The notes below the pieces were generated by a model. It saw only the letters and a list, made by a program, of their open reading frames with translations. It ran no database searches and was not told where the DNA came from. From contig WGAL01000053.1 in the NCBI GenBank assembly GCA_015494845.1, positions 1 to 9,186 on the forward strand: DNA of 9,186 bases, written 5' to 3'. Source of the DNA: Melioribacteraceae bacterium. Lineage in GTDB: Bacteria > Bacteroidota > Ignavibacteria > Ignavibacteriales > Melioribacteraceae. Made by a program: the position numbers and the translations under genes. The first letter of the stretch is position 1; each line of letters begins with the position of its first letter. Below, one piece after another: positions 1-7,434 of this stretch.

Positions 1-19
1 ACTTATCTCATTCGAAAAA

Positions 20-48
20 TTGAATTTTCTTGAAAAAATTATTAAATT
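20..48 (+). promoter_or_regulatory. Possible rpmH promoter (weak)
   Basis: TTGAAT (20-25) and TAAATT (43-48) are separated by 17 bases. Each matches four of six positions of the sigma-70 consensus. The surrounding AT-rich sequence could produce such a pair by chance, so this is only a candidate. No other convincing promoter is visible in the 78 bases before rpmH, and the true promoter may lie outside the window. Confidence 0.25.
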
Positions 49-67
49 TTGAGTTCGTATTGAAAAT

Positions 68-72
68 AGGAG
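68..72 (+). promoter_or_regulatory. Ribosome binding site of rpmH
   Basis: AGGAG lies six bases before the rpmH ATG, a good Shine-Dalgarno match. It fixes the rpmH start and shows that this organism uses Shine-Dalgarno initiation for at least some genes. Confidence 0.8.
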
Positions 73-78
73 TATAAA

Positions 79-225
79 ATGAAAAGAACTTATCAACCGC
101 ATAACAGAAAAAGACGAAACACGCACGGATTTCGTGCAAGAATGGCTACAAAAGCCGGACGTAAGGTTCTTGCTCGCCGCAGAGCGAAAGGACGCAAAAG
201 ATTAACCGTTAGCGACGAATATTAG
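79..225 (+). CDS. rpmH: 50S ribosomal protein L34
   Basis: A 48-residue, strongly basic protein beginning [19 protein letters not shown] and continuing with [19 protein letters not shown], the near-invariant L34 signature. L34 is a small structural protein of the large ribosomal subunit that lies against 23S rRNA. The length is normal for the family (44-50 residues) apart from a slightly longer C-terminal tail, RLTVSDEY. The ATG is well placed, six bases after an AGGAG site. The gene heads the conserved rpmH-rnpA-yidC order, and rnpA starts 11 bases after its stop. Identification is essentially certain. Confidence 0.98.
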   Translation: MKRTYQPHNRKRRNTHGFRARMATKAGRKVLARRRAKGRKRLTVSDEY

Positions 226-236
226 AATTCTTCGCC

Positions 237-677
237 TTGAAAAACTACGGTCTTTCCAAAAATGAAAGAATCAAAAGCAAGCGACTTTTTGACATTCTTT
301 ATTCTAACGGAAAGACGATTTACTCAAAAAATGGCTTGTTCAAAGCCGTTTTTTATTTATCGCAAGACGTAAATACAACAGGAGTGAAAGTCGCTTTTGC
401 CGTTTATAAAAAAGCGGGAAAAGCCGTTTGGCGAAATCGCGTTAAGCGGTTAATGCGCGAGTCTTACAGATTAAATAAACATATTTTAACTGAAAACATC
501 AAAGAAGGTACGCTTTTGATTTCGTTTTCGCCTAACAAAGTTAATTCGAAAAATTACAAAAAAATTTTTCTGAACGACGTTCAACCGGAAATTGTTTATT
601 TAATGCAAAAAATTGCGGAAATACTTTCGGTTTCGCCTTCGCTCCAAAATAACAACTTCAAAAAATCTTCGGAATAA
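237..677 (+). CDS. rnpA: Ribonuclease P protein component
   Basis: A 146-residue basic protein. It is the protein subunit of RNase P, which helps the catalytic RNA recognise the 5' leader of precursor tRNAs. The family signature is clear: an N-terminal LSKNERIKSKRLFDILYSNG segment (about residues 6-25) and the RNR motif RNRVKRLMRESYR (66-78). The start is a TTG at 237, since no ATG occurs in frame before Met73, inside the RNR motif; the TTG puts the N-terminus where the family begins. No Shine-Dalgarno is evident, so translation may be coupled to rpmH, whose stop is 11 bases upstream. The protein is longer than the usual 110-130 residues because of a polar Ser/Asn-rich tail (about 127-146). 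yidC follows after two bases, with no yidD between. Confidence 0.95.
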   Translation: MKNYGLSKNERIKSKRLFDILYSNGKTIYSKNGLFKAVFYLSQDVNTTGVKVAFAVYKKAGKAVWRNRVKRLMRESYRLNKHILTENIKEGTLLISFSPNKVNSKNYKKIFLNDVQPEIVYLMQKIAEILSVSPSLQNNNFKKSSE

Positions 678-679
678 GA

Positions 680-2566
680 ATGGATAGACAATCGATAATC
701 GCTTTCGTATTAATGGGCTTGATTTTAACGGTTTGGCTTTATTTTAATTCGCCGCAACCTCCCGCGCAACCGGTTCAAAACAAAGGAAAAACGGTTCAAA
801 CCGACAGTTTGGCAAAGAAAGATACCGCAAACGTAAAAAAAGAGAAAGCGACCGCTCCGAAAAGCGAAACGCAAACCGCTACGCAATCAAAACAAATGAA
901 AGCGGAGCTAAATTCTTTCGCCAAGAAAAAACACAAAGAGCGCATAATAACCATTGAAACCGATCTCGCGCGAATGGAATTTTCCACGTACGGCGGAAAC
1001 ATTCACAAAATTTTCCTTAAAAAATATAATACGTGGTATGCAAAAGATTTGCCGAAAGACGCGCCTTGGTACAAAAAAATCGTTCAGCTAATAAATTACA
1101 CAAAAGGCAACGAACTCGATATCGCGTTTATGACAAAAGACGGCAAATACGTAAATACAAAAGACGTTGAGTTTGAAGCGCCGGAAAGCGGTTATTACAG
1201 ACTGACCGGAAACGATTCGTTAAAATTTGTTCTGACTTTCAATTTGGACGAAGGGAAATCGGTTCAGAAAATTTTTACTTTTTACGGAAACGATTATCGC
1301 TCGCGCTTTGAGGTTAAATTTAACGGCTTGAAAGATTACATAAGCGGTTTTAATTACGAAATTCATTGGAATCACGGAATTAATTTTGTGGAAAAAAACG
1401 CAACCGACGAAGCATTCTTTGCCAACGCGAGCGCTTACGCCGGCGGCGAACAAGTAATTGTGGATGCCCCGCTTGACGAAAAAGCGGAAAAAACAATCAA
1501 CGGAGTTATTGATTGGGTGGGCGTTCGCAATAAATATTTCGCGTTTATTCTTTCGCCTTATAAACGATATTCCGAAGGCGGCGCGGATTTTAAGGGAACG
1601 CACATTAAAACAAAATGGGGAGAACGCGAGTATTATTCGATAAATTTCCGCGTTCCGATTTCAAATCCGGATAATCAAACGGATACTTTTGATTTCTACG
1701 GAGGGCCGATTAAATACGATATCTTAAAAAGTTACGGCAGAAATTACGAAGCGATTTTCGATTTCGGAAGTTTCTTCGGTTTGAAATTTATTACGCGCCC
1801 GATTTCCGAATACATTCTTTTGCCGTTGTTTACTTTTCTTCATACTTTCATTCCGAATTACGGCTGGGTAATTATCGTTTTAACGATTTTGATAAAAATT
1901 GCGTTGTTCCCGCTTACCAAGCAAAGTTACGAGTCGATGAAAAAGACTCAACTTTTGCAACCGGAAATTCAAAAAATCAAAGAAAAATACAAAGGCGACC
2001 AGCAACGCATTCAAAAAGAAACAATGGCGCTTTATTCCAAATACGGAGTAAATCCCGCCGGCGGCTGTTTGCCAATGTTGTTACAGATGCCGATTCTTTT
2101 CGCGCTGTTTACTTTCTTCAAAGTAATGATTGAAATCCGTCAACAGCCGTTTATTCTTTGGATTGATAATCTTTCCGCTCCGGATGTAATTTATTCGCTT
2201 CCGTTCCGCATTCCGATTTTCGGCGTCGACCAAATAAGCGGACTCGCCGTTTTGCTTGGAATTACGATGTTCTTCCAACAAAAAATGACGATGAAAGACC
2301 CGTCGCAAAAAGCGATGGTTTATATAATGCCGGTTCTTTTCACGTTTATGTTTATGGCTTTCCCTTCCGGATTGAATCTTTATTATTTTATGTTTAACTT
2401 GCTTTCAATCGGGCAACAATATTACATTAACAAGCACGGCGAACAAGAGTTAAAGCCTGTTCCGAGCGCGAAAAAGAAAAAAGGTTTTATGCAAAAGATG
2501 ATGGAAGCCGCCGAGCAACAACAAAAAACAGCGCAAGGACGCGGCGGAAAAAGAAAAAAGAGATAA
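680..2566 (+). CDS. yidC: Membrane protein insertase YidC (Oxa1 family)
   Basis: A 628-residue inner-membrane insertase that integrates and folds membrane proteins, alone or with SecYEG. Layout: a first membrane helix at about 5-22; a Lys/Ala/Thr-rich linker to about 95; a large periplasmic domain of the Gram-negative type to about 360; then the conserved Oxa1 core of five helices. In the core, GWVIIVLTILIK starts at 395, the cytoplasmic hairpin follows at about 415-455, NPAGGCLPMLLQMP is at 458-471, and FPSGLNLYY is at 561-569. Lys406 sits where E. coli YidC has the groove arginine Arg366, a conservative swap. The tail after about 594 is rich in Lys and Arg, as in ribosome-binding YidC tails. 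The ATG lies two bases after the rnpA stop, with a weak GGA six bases ahead, which suggests coupling. Confidence 0.97.
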   Translation: MDRQSIIAFVLMGLILTVWLYFNSPQPPAQPVQNKGKTVQTDSLAKKDTANVKKEKATAPKSETQTATQSKQMKAELNSFAKKKHKERIITIETDLARMEFSTYGGNIHKIFLKKYNTWYAKDLPKDAPWYKKIVQLINYTKGNELDIAFMTKDGKYVNTKDVEFEAPESGYYRLTGNDSLKFVLTFNLDEGKSVQKIFTFYGNDYRSRFEVKFNGLKDYISGFNYEIHWNHGINFVEKNATDEAFFANASAYAGGEQVIVDAPLDEKAEKTINGVIDWVGVRNKYFAFILSPYKRYSEGGADFKGTHIKTKWGEREYYSINFRVPISNPDNQTDTFDFYGGPIKYDILKSYGRNYEAIFDFGSFFGLKFITRPISEYILLPLFTFLHTFIPNYGWVIIVLTILIKIALFPLTKQSYESMKKTQLLQPEIQKIKEKYKGDQQRIQKETMALYSKYGVNPAGGCLPMLLQMPILFALFTFFKVMIEIRQQPFILWIDNLSAPDVIYSLPFRIPIFGVDQISGLAVLLGITMFFQQKMTMKDPSQKAMVYIMPVLFTFMFMAFPSGLNLYYFMFNLLSIGQQYYINKHGEQELKPVPSAKKKKGFMQKMMEAAEQQQKTAQGRGGKRKKR

Positions 2567-2567
2567 A

Positions 2568-5252
2568 ATGTCAGAAAATATCAAAAGATATTTTTTATTC
2601 TGGCTTCTTTTCACATCGCTAAATTTCGCACAAAACGCCGGTTCCGTTAAATTAAATTTAACGAACCGGTTTTTGCCTTTTAATATTACCGAAAAAATCC
2701 CACAAGAGTTTACCGACTTTTCGCTCGTTTTAAGCGGCGGCGGAGCGCGCGGCATCGCTGAACTTGGCGTGATTAAAGCGTTGCTCGAAGAAAAAATTCC
2801 TTTTACGCGCATTTACGGAACAAGCATCGGCGCGGTTATCGGCGGAATGATTTCTTCCGGTTACTCGATTAAAGAAATTGAAAAAATTTTCCTTGAAACA
2901 GATTGGTACGCGTTTTACAGTCTCGAAGAAAAAAACCGCAACCAATTGTTCCTCGAACAAAAACGTATTCTCGACAACGCATTTCTTACGTTAAGAATTG
3001 ACGGCTTTCAACCGGTAATTCCTAAATCGATAAACTCTGGGCTTTTAATCGGAAACTTTTTTACAAAATTAAAACTCGAAGCGCCGCTTAACGATATTTA
3101 CGATTTCGACAAATTACGATATAAGTTCAGAGCCGTCGCGACTAATCTCTACACAGGCAAGCCGGTTCTGATAAAAAAAGGCGATTTGGCGCAAGCGTAC
3201 CGCGCAAGTTCTTCCGTAACGTTTTTAATGCCGCCGGTGAAAATTGATTCGACAACGCTTGTCGATGGCGGAATTGTGGCAAACATTCCGGTAAAAGTTG
3301 CTAAAAAAGATAACGACGGCTTTGTAATTGCAATTGATATTACAAGTCCACTACGCAAGGAAAGCGATTTGCGTTATCCGTGGGAAATCGCCGACCAACT
3401 GGTCAGTTTGCCGATGCAAGAAATCAATATGCAGAACCGTAATTTAGCCGATTTTGTTTTTCGTCCGAAAATTTCGAAAAAGAGCGATGATTTTACCGGA
3501 CTTGATTCGCTAATCAAAATCGGTTATGCGGAAAAAGAAAAACTTCCGGAATTAAAAAAACGGATTGAAAAATATCTTGTTTCGAAAGAACCGGAATTTG
3601 CCAAAACGCTGAAAAATATCCGGTTCGAAATAAACGAAAAAGATTTGATTGAAAACGAATTTGCCTCGCAGTTTGCCGGCGTTAGGACCGCTTCCCTTGC
3701 GAAAATTTATCTTGAACTTTATTTGCTTAAAGAAAAATTTTCTTTGGCGGATGCTTCGTTAGATTATTCTATTGCGAACGGAAAAACTCTGCTTAAACTT
3801 CGTTACAAGAAATTTCCGTTAATCAGAAAAATCAATATTTTTATTGACGATACTTTATCGAACAATCAGGTTGTTAAAAATTTTATCGGGAAATATTCTT
3901 CCCCGCAAAACATTTTTAATATTATTAACGGATTTTTGGAACGCGAGCGGCAAAACGGAAATTTGTCGTTAAAATTAATCGATTGGAATTTTAACGGGAA
4001 AGGCGAATTAAACATCGCGTTTGAAACGCAACTTCTCGATAAAATAACAATCAGCAACGTAAAACATACCAAGGAATATGTTATCCGTCGCGAACTTGCC
4101 TTTAAGAAAAACAAACCGCTTACAAAAAAACAACTCGAAGTTTCGCTGAACAATCTCCGTTTGTCCGACTTGTTCAATTACGTAAGAATAAACAAGAAAG
4201 ACGAGGGCGAGAAAAAATTTGCGCTGGTAGTAAAAGTTTCGGAAAAGCCGTCAAAGTTGGTTCGTTTGGGAATGAAAATCGATAATCAATATTTAACGCG
4301 CGTTTTCATCGACGTGCGAAACGAAAACGTTTTGGGAACAGGCAATCAAATCGGTTTTTCCTTTTTCGGCGGATTGCGTTCGCAGGAAGCGACGCTTGAA
4401 CACGTTGCGCCGAGAATTTTCAGTTCGTATTTCACATATAAATTGCAGTTAAATTACAAACACATTTTAATTCCGAAATTTTCCCACGAACCGGATAATT
4501 TTTTGCAAACGGAAGAAGAATTCCAGTACGACCAATCCGAATCGAGTTTTATTTTGGGCTTCGGCAGACAAATTACGCGGCTCGGCAATTTGCTTGCGCT
4601 TTGGCGGTATTCGAGAGCAAAAATTTGGAATTTCCCAGGTAATTCCGAAGATTATACGATTAGCGCAATCAGATTAAATTTCTCAATCGATTCGCGTTCG
4701 GATGTTTATTTTGCGGAAAAAGGCGTGGCGTTAAATGCTTACTACGAATATGCTTTCAATGCTTTCGGCGCTAATTTGAATTTTTCAAAAACGTATTTTA
4801 ATTATTTGTTCTATCTGAAAATTTCCAACTCGCTAACTCTTTCTCCTCGACTTACGCTCGGTTTCGCCGACAAAAAACTTCCGCTTTCCCAACAATTCGG
4901 AATGGGCGGACAATTCGATTTTTACGGAATGGATATTTTTCAACAGCGCGGCGGACAAGTTTTCAAAGCGTCGTTGGGTTTGCGTTACAAATTTCCGTTT
5001 AAGTTGATTTTTCCGGTTTATTTGGGCTTCCGTTACGATTTGGGACAAACTTGGCAAACGCGAGAAAGCATTAAATTCGAAGATTTAACTCACGGAGCAG
5101 GCGTTTCACTCGCTTTCAAAACGCCTATCGGACCTGCCGTTTTTTCGGTAGGAAGAAGTTTTTACTTCAAAAATATGATTCCTGACCAAATAGTAATTTT
5201 CGGCGATTACAAATTTTATTTTACGCTCGGTTATTATCTCAGTTTCTACTAA
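2568..5252 (+). CDS. Patatin-like phospholipase with POTRA domains and outer-membrane beta-barrel
   Basis: An 894-residue protein, probably in the outer membrane. Residues 1-21 form a signal peptide (KRYFLFWLLFTSLNFA, likely cut near Ala21). A patatin domain spans about 50-320: oxyanion-hole motif GGGARG (57-62), nucleophile Ser86 in GTSIG (84-88), and Asp233 in DGG (233-235) complete a Ser-Asp lipase dyad. A clear POTRA domain lies at about 489-562 (DKITISNVKHTKEYVIRREL onward). From about 563 to the end is an Omp85-like barrel of alternating aromatic strands ending LGYYLSFY, a typical outer-membrane C-terminus. This order matches type Vd autotransporters (PlpD, FplA). An extra stretch of about 150 residues (340-490) between patatin and POTRA looks like degenerate POTRA repeats. 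The family hydrolyses phospholipid acyl chains; the substrate here is unknown. The ATG is one base after the yidC stop. Confidence 0.9.
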   Translation: MSENIKRYFLFWLLFTSLNFAQNAGSVKLNLTNRFLPFNITEKIPQEFTDFSLVLSGGGARGIAELGVIKALLEEKIPFTRIYGTSIGAVIGGMISSGYSIKEIEKIFLETDWYAFYSLEEKNRNQLFLEQKRILDNAFLTLRIDGFQPVIPKSINSGLLIGNFFTKLKLEAPLNDIYDFDKLRYKFRAVATNLYTGKPVLIKKGDLAQAYRASSSVTFLMPPVKIDSTTLVDGGIVANIPVKVAKKDNDGFVIAIDITSPLRKESDLRYPWEIADQLVSLPMQEINMQNRNLADFVFRPKISKKSDDFTGLDSLIKIGYAEKEKLPELKKRIEKYLVSKEPEFAKTLKNIRFEINEKDLIENEFASQFAGVRTASLAKIYLELYLLKEKFSLADASLDYSIANGKTLLKLRYKKFPLIRKINIFIDDTLSNNQVVKNFIGKYSSPQNIFNIINGFLERERQNGNLSLKLIDWNFNGKGELNIAFETQLLDKITISNVKHTKEYVIRRELAFKKNKPLTKKQLEVSLNNLRLSDLFNYVRINKKDEGEKKFALVVKVSEKPSKLVRLGMKIDNQYLTRVFIDVRNENVLGTGNQIGFSFFGGLRSQEATLEHVAPRIFSSYFTYKLQLNYKHILIPKFSHEPDNFLQTEEEFQYDQSESSFILGFGRQITRLGNLLALWRYSRAKIWNFPGNSEDYTISAIRLNFSIDSRSDVYFAEKGVALNAYYEYAFNAFGANLNFSKTYFNYLFYLKISNSLTLSPRLTLGFADKKLPLSQQFGMGGQFDFYGMDIFQQRGGQVFKASLGLRYKFPFKLIFPVYLGFRYDLGQTWQTRESIKFEDLTHGAGVSLAFKTPIGPAVFSVGRSFYFKNMIPDQIVIFGDYKFYFTLGYYLSFY
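2638..2674 (+). terminator. Terminator-like hairpin inside the start of the patatin gene
   Basis: CCGGTTCCGTTAAATT (2638-2653) is followed after one base by AATTTAACGAACCGG (2655-2669), its exact reverse complement apart from one extra C. The hairpin can have 14 base pairs with a single bulged C and a 3-base loop. It is followed directly by TTTTT (2670-2674), and AAAA precedes it at 2632-2635. This is the form of a Rho-independent terminator on the plus strand. It sits 70 bases into the patatin reading frame and encodes residues 24-34, just after the signal peptide. It could end the rpmH-rnpA-yidC transcript or act as an attenuator released by translation. Its activity is inferred, not shown. 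Confidence 0.6.
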
Positions 5253-5256
5253 AAAT

Positions 5257-5823
5257 TCATCTGTTTTCTTGCTTACCGTTAAACAAATTTGTTGCAATTC
5301 CTATTAAAATGTAAACTATTCCGAGAAGCACAATTAAAAATTTTACGGTTGAAAAAACATACGCAAAGAACGGAAACGACGGAATTTGCAATCCGAATAA
5401 AAACAAAATTAAAAACGTATTTTCCGCGGCGTCGAACAAAGCCGCCAAAAATTGCGCATAAGCCAAAAACATTCCGAAACGCCACAGCGCTTGAGAGCGG
5501 ACTTTTATTTTGTTCGCAACTTTTACAATCAGTAAAAACAAGAATACCGAATAAGCGACGAGAAAAAGAAAATCGATTCCCAAACTAAACGCGGCGAACA
5601 ATTCCGGTTTGCCTTTCCAAGATGAAACGATATTTTTTGCGGTTTCGAAATTTTTTGCCAACTCGAACGAAATAATTCCGTTCGGAGCGTATTCGGTTTT
5701 CAACGGTTGGTCAACAATGGAAATTATTATCAATAGTGAAACTGTTAAAATTCCCGAAAGCAAAAGCAACTTTTTGCTTCCTTTTTTGGTCAGCCATTCG
5801 AAATTGAAATGTTGTTCGTTCAT
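5257..5823 (-). CDS. Conserved four-helix membrane protein of unknown function
   Basis: A 188-residue hydrophobic protein with four predicted membrane segments, at about 19-37, 75-101, 112-138 and 148-181. After the first helix comes a short soluble loop with APNGIISFELA (46-56) and a conserved-looking tryptophan (69). The second helix begins SLGIDFLFLVAY (80-91), with Asp84 near its start; the third contains LFDAAENTFL (129-138). I recall this combination (FELA, later Trp, LGxDFLF, DAxEN) from uncharacterised integral membrane proteins in several phyla, but I know of no assigned role. Acidic residues inside helices 2 and 3 hint at a binding or transport site; that is inference. It is the last gene of a three-gene unit, 11 bases after the methyltransferase-like gene, with weak GCGAGAA as a possible ribosome site. 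Its stop faces the patatin stop. Confidence 0.75.
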   Translation of the reverse strand: MNEQHFNFEWLTKKGSKKLLLLSGILTVSLLIIISIVDQPLKTEYAPNGIISFELAKNFETAKNIVSSWKGKPELFAAFSLGIDFLFLVAYSVFLFLLIVKVANKIKVRSQALWRFGMFLAYAQFLAALFDAAENTFLILFLFGLQIPSFPFFAYVFSTVKFLIVLLGIVYILIGIATNLFNGKQENR

Positions 5824-5834
5824 TTTTATTCTCG

Positions 5835-6557
5835 CTATTTATTCAATTTCAAAATCGCAGTAAGACAAGTTAAGTATTTTTCGCCGCCGAATTTCAAAAA
5901 AACATTCGCTTCGTGGTTAATTCTGTTTATCAATTTTTTGTAGTAACTTTTTTCTTCGTCGGAAAGTTCTTCTTTTCGCTCTTCAAAAAGAGTGGAAATT
6001 TGTTTGTAATAGCGCAACAGTTCGCCTTTGTGCGTTTCCGAAGCAATCGTTACGAAATTTCTTTCCGAATAATATTTTTCAGCGTCATCGATAAACAGCG
6101 GCGACATTCCTGCCCAGTCGAGCATATCCGTAATCATTTTGGGCGGATTTTCTACGGTCAGAGCAATTTCGGCAAGCGCAAAAATTCCGTCTGCTCGCAA
6201 AATTCTCTTTATTTCCTTTACGATTTTTTTGCGGTTTTCGCGAGTTAAAGAAGTTTGGGCAAAAATCAAATCGAATTCATTATCTTTATAATCGGTTCGT
6301 TCGAATTCCATAATTTTGGGAATTACGCCGTTTACGCCCTCGAGCGTTAATTTCGCGTTCAAAAGCGAGTTGTAGTCTTCCACAATCAATTCGACAATGG
6401 TTGAATATTTTTCGGACAACTTTACGGCAAGCGATTCGGAAGATTCGCCAATCACAAGAATTTTTTCGAAATTTCTATCTTGAACCGTTTTTGTCAATAA
6501 ATTAAATAATTTGTTACCGCACGGCAAAAGCGGCTCGTAATTGTTTTTATTTTTCAT
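5835..6557 (-). CDS. Class I SAM-dependent methyltransferase-like protein
   Basis: A 240-residue soluble protein with the alternating layout of a Rossmann-type methyltransferase (Methyltransferase_11-like). Strand 1 and motif I are ILVIGESSES (33-42), followed by LAVKLSEKY. An acidic strand-2 end, ELIVEDYN (56-63), could bind the ribose of S-adenosylmethionine. FERTDYKDNEFDLIFAQ (85-101) is the motif II/IV region, and KEIKRILRADGIFALAE (114-130) is the usual segment after it. Motif I lacks the normal GxGxG glycines, so cofactor binding is uncertain. A charged helical C-terminal part (about 175-240) is specific to this protein. The chosen ATG overlaps the upstream stop as TAATG, with GGA upstream; a TTG at 6569 would add four residues and is less likely. 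The substrate is unknown, and the two membrane-protein neighbours suggest a membrane-linked one. Confidence 0.75.
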   Translation of the reverse strand: MKNKNNYEPLLPCGNKLFNLLTKTVQDRNFEKILVIGESSESLAVKLSEKYSTIVELIVEDYNSLLNAKLTLEGVNGVIPKIMEFERTDYKDNEFDLIFAQTSLTRENRKKIVKEIKRILRADGIFALAEIALTVENPPKMITDMLDWAGMSPLFIDDAEKYYSERNFVTIASETHKGELLRYYKQISTLFEERKEELSDEEKSYYKKLINRINHEANVFLKFGGEKYLTCLTAILKLNK

Positions 6558-7420
6558 TAAAGATTCCAATGTTTAATATTTATTCTGAATTTATTATACG
6601 CCCACGTCGTAACAAAGGCAAAGATTACCGCAATTATTCCGATTGCGGCGCGATAATACTCAGGCGCGGTGATTGCAATTCGAATTAAAACCGTAGTAAT
6701 AGCAAAGCCGGAATTTCTGAAAATCGTGTAATAGTTTGAAGTGTATCTGATTGACAATAAAACAATTAAAATGTCGGTAAAAATTAAAAATGTGAACAAA
6801 GAATCAAAAAAATTGTAATACTTTGCTCCTTGGTGTAAACCGAAAAGCGATTGAAAACCTAGCACGACTGCGTGAAAAAGAATAAGCAACGCAAGACATT
6901 TTTTTACCGTAACAAACGAATGTTGTTCGTCCTCGTTTGTCGTAATCGGAATATGACTTTGAATTTTGTAATAGTAACCGAGAATTACTAAAATAATTAC
7001 CGCTCCGAAAATATCCGAAAGCATAACGGTAAGTGGTTTTAAATTTGTTTGCAATGAAAATGGATTATCGAAATAAACCAAATCCTTAAAGCCGTCGCGT
7101 AAAATAATCAGAGACAAAATTTCTATTTGTTTTCCTAATGCGTTCGAGACGGAATACTTTAAGTTAAAAATCATACTTAGCACTTCGTAAACAAGCAAGA
7201 TGCTGAATGTCAATCTAATAGGATAAAAAATTCCGTTGGGGAACATTGCGGCAAGATTTTCCGGCAAATATCCGTAATATTTCAGAAAAACGGCAAACGA
7301 AACAAGAATAAAAACCACAAAAAGAAAAATCGCGACAAAGGATTTAAAACGCGAGCTCTCCCAAAATTCCTCTGTTTTATCGAATACAAAATTTACTATT
7401 TCGAAACACTTTTTAAGCAT
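6557..7420 (-). CDS. Conserved multi-pass membrane protein of unknown function
   Basis: A 287-residue integral membrane protein, first gene of the three-gene minus-strand unit. Predicted helices lie at about 26-46, 66-87, 128-150, 168-188, 205-226, possibly 238-252, and 255-275. The N-terminal 25 residues are polar. The most distinctive segment is ALGKQIEILSLIILRDGFKD (94-113) between the second and third helices, followed by VYFDNPF; I have a memory of similar GKQ-E-SLILLR-FK segments in uncharacterised membrane proteins, but cannot name a family. There are no visible catalytic, transporter or ATP-binding motifs. The ATG has no good Shine-Dalgarno site ahead of it. Its stop TAA shares a base with the methyltransferase ATG, so the two are probably translationally coupled. 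Confidence 0.75.
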   Translation of the reverse strand: MLKKCFEIVNFVFDKTEEFWESSRFKSFVAIFLFVVFILVSFAVFLKYYGYLPENLAAMFPNGIFYPIRLTFSILLVYEVLSMIFNLKYSVSNALGKQIEILSLIILRDGFKDLVYFDNPFSLQTNLKPLTVMLSDIFGAVIILVILGYYYKIQSHIPITTNEDEQHSFVTVKKCLALLILFHAVVLGFQSLFGLHQGAKYYNFFDSLFTFLIFTDILIVLLSIRYTSNYYTIFRNSGFAITTVLIRIAITAPEYYRAAIGIIAVIFAFVTTWAYNKFRINIKHWNL

Positions 7421-7434
7421 AAACTAAAATAATC

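Noticed and set aside
1..78. Replication origin or DnaA boxes next to rpmH
   Set aside because: rpmH often lies near dnaA and oriC, but I saw no convincing TTATCCACA boxes or repeated 13-mers in this short stretch or in the 8651-8845 gap.
1220..1603. Minus-strand open frame of 127 codons within yidC
   Set aside because: It is fully antisense to the periplasmic domain of YidC, which is clearly the real gene, and has no start signal.
2450..2812. Minus-strand open frame of 120 codons across the yidC/patatin junction
   Set aside because: It is antisense to two clear genes and crosses their boundary; the composition is that of a mirror frame of coding DNA.
5609..5863. Plus-strand open frame of 84 codons opposite the four-helix membrane protein gene
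   Set aside because: It lies antisense to a well-supported membrane protein, has no ribosome site, and its predicted product has no recognisable family features.
6557..6569. TTG start at 6569 for the methyltransferase-like gene
   Set aside because: The ATG at 6557 forms a TAATG overlap with the upstream stop and has GGA at a suitable distance; the four extra residues would overlap the upstream gene further without benefit.
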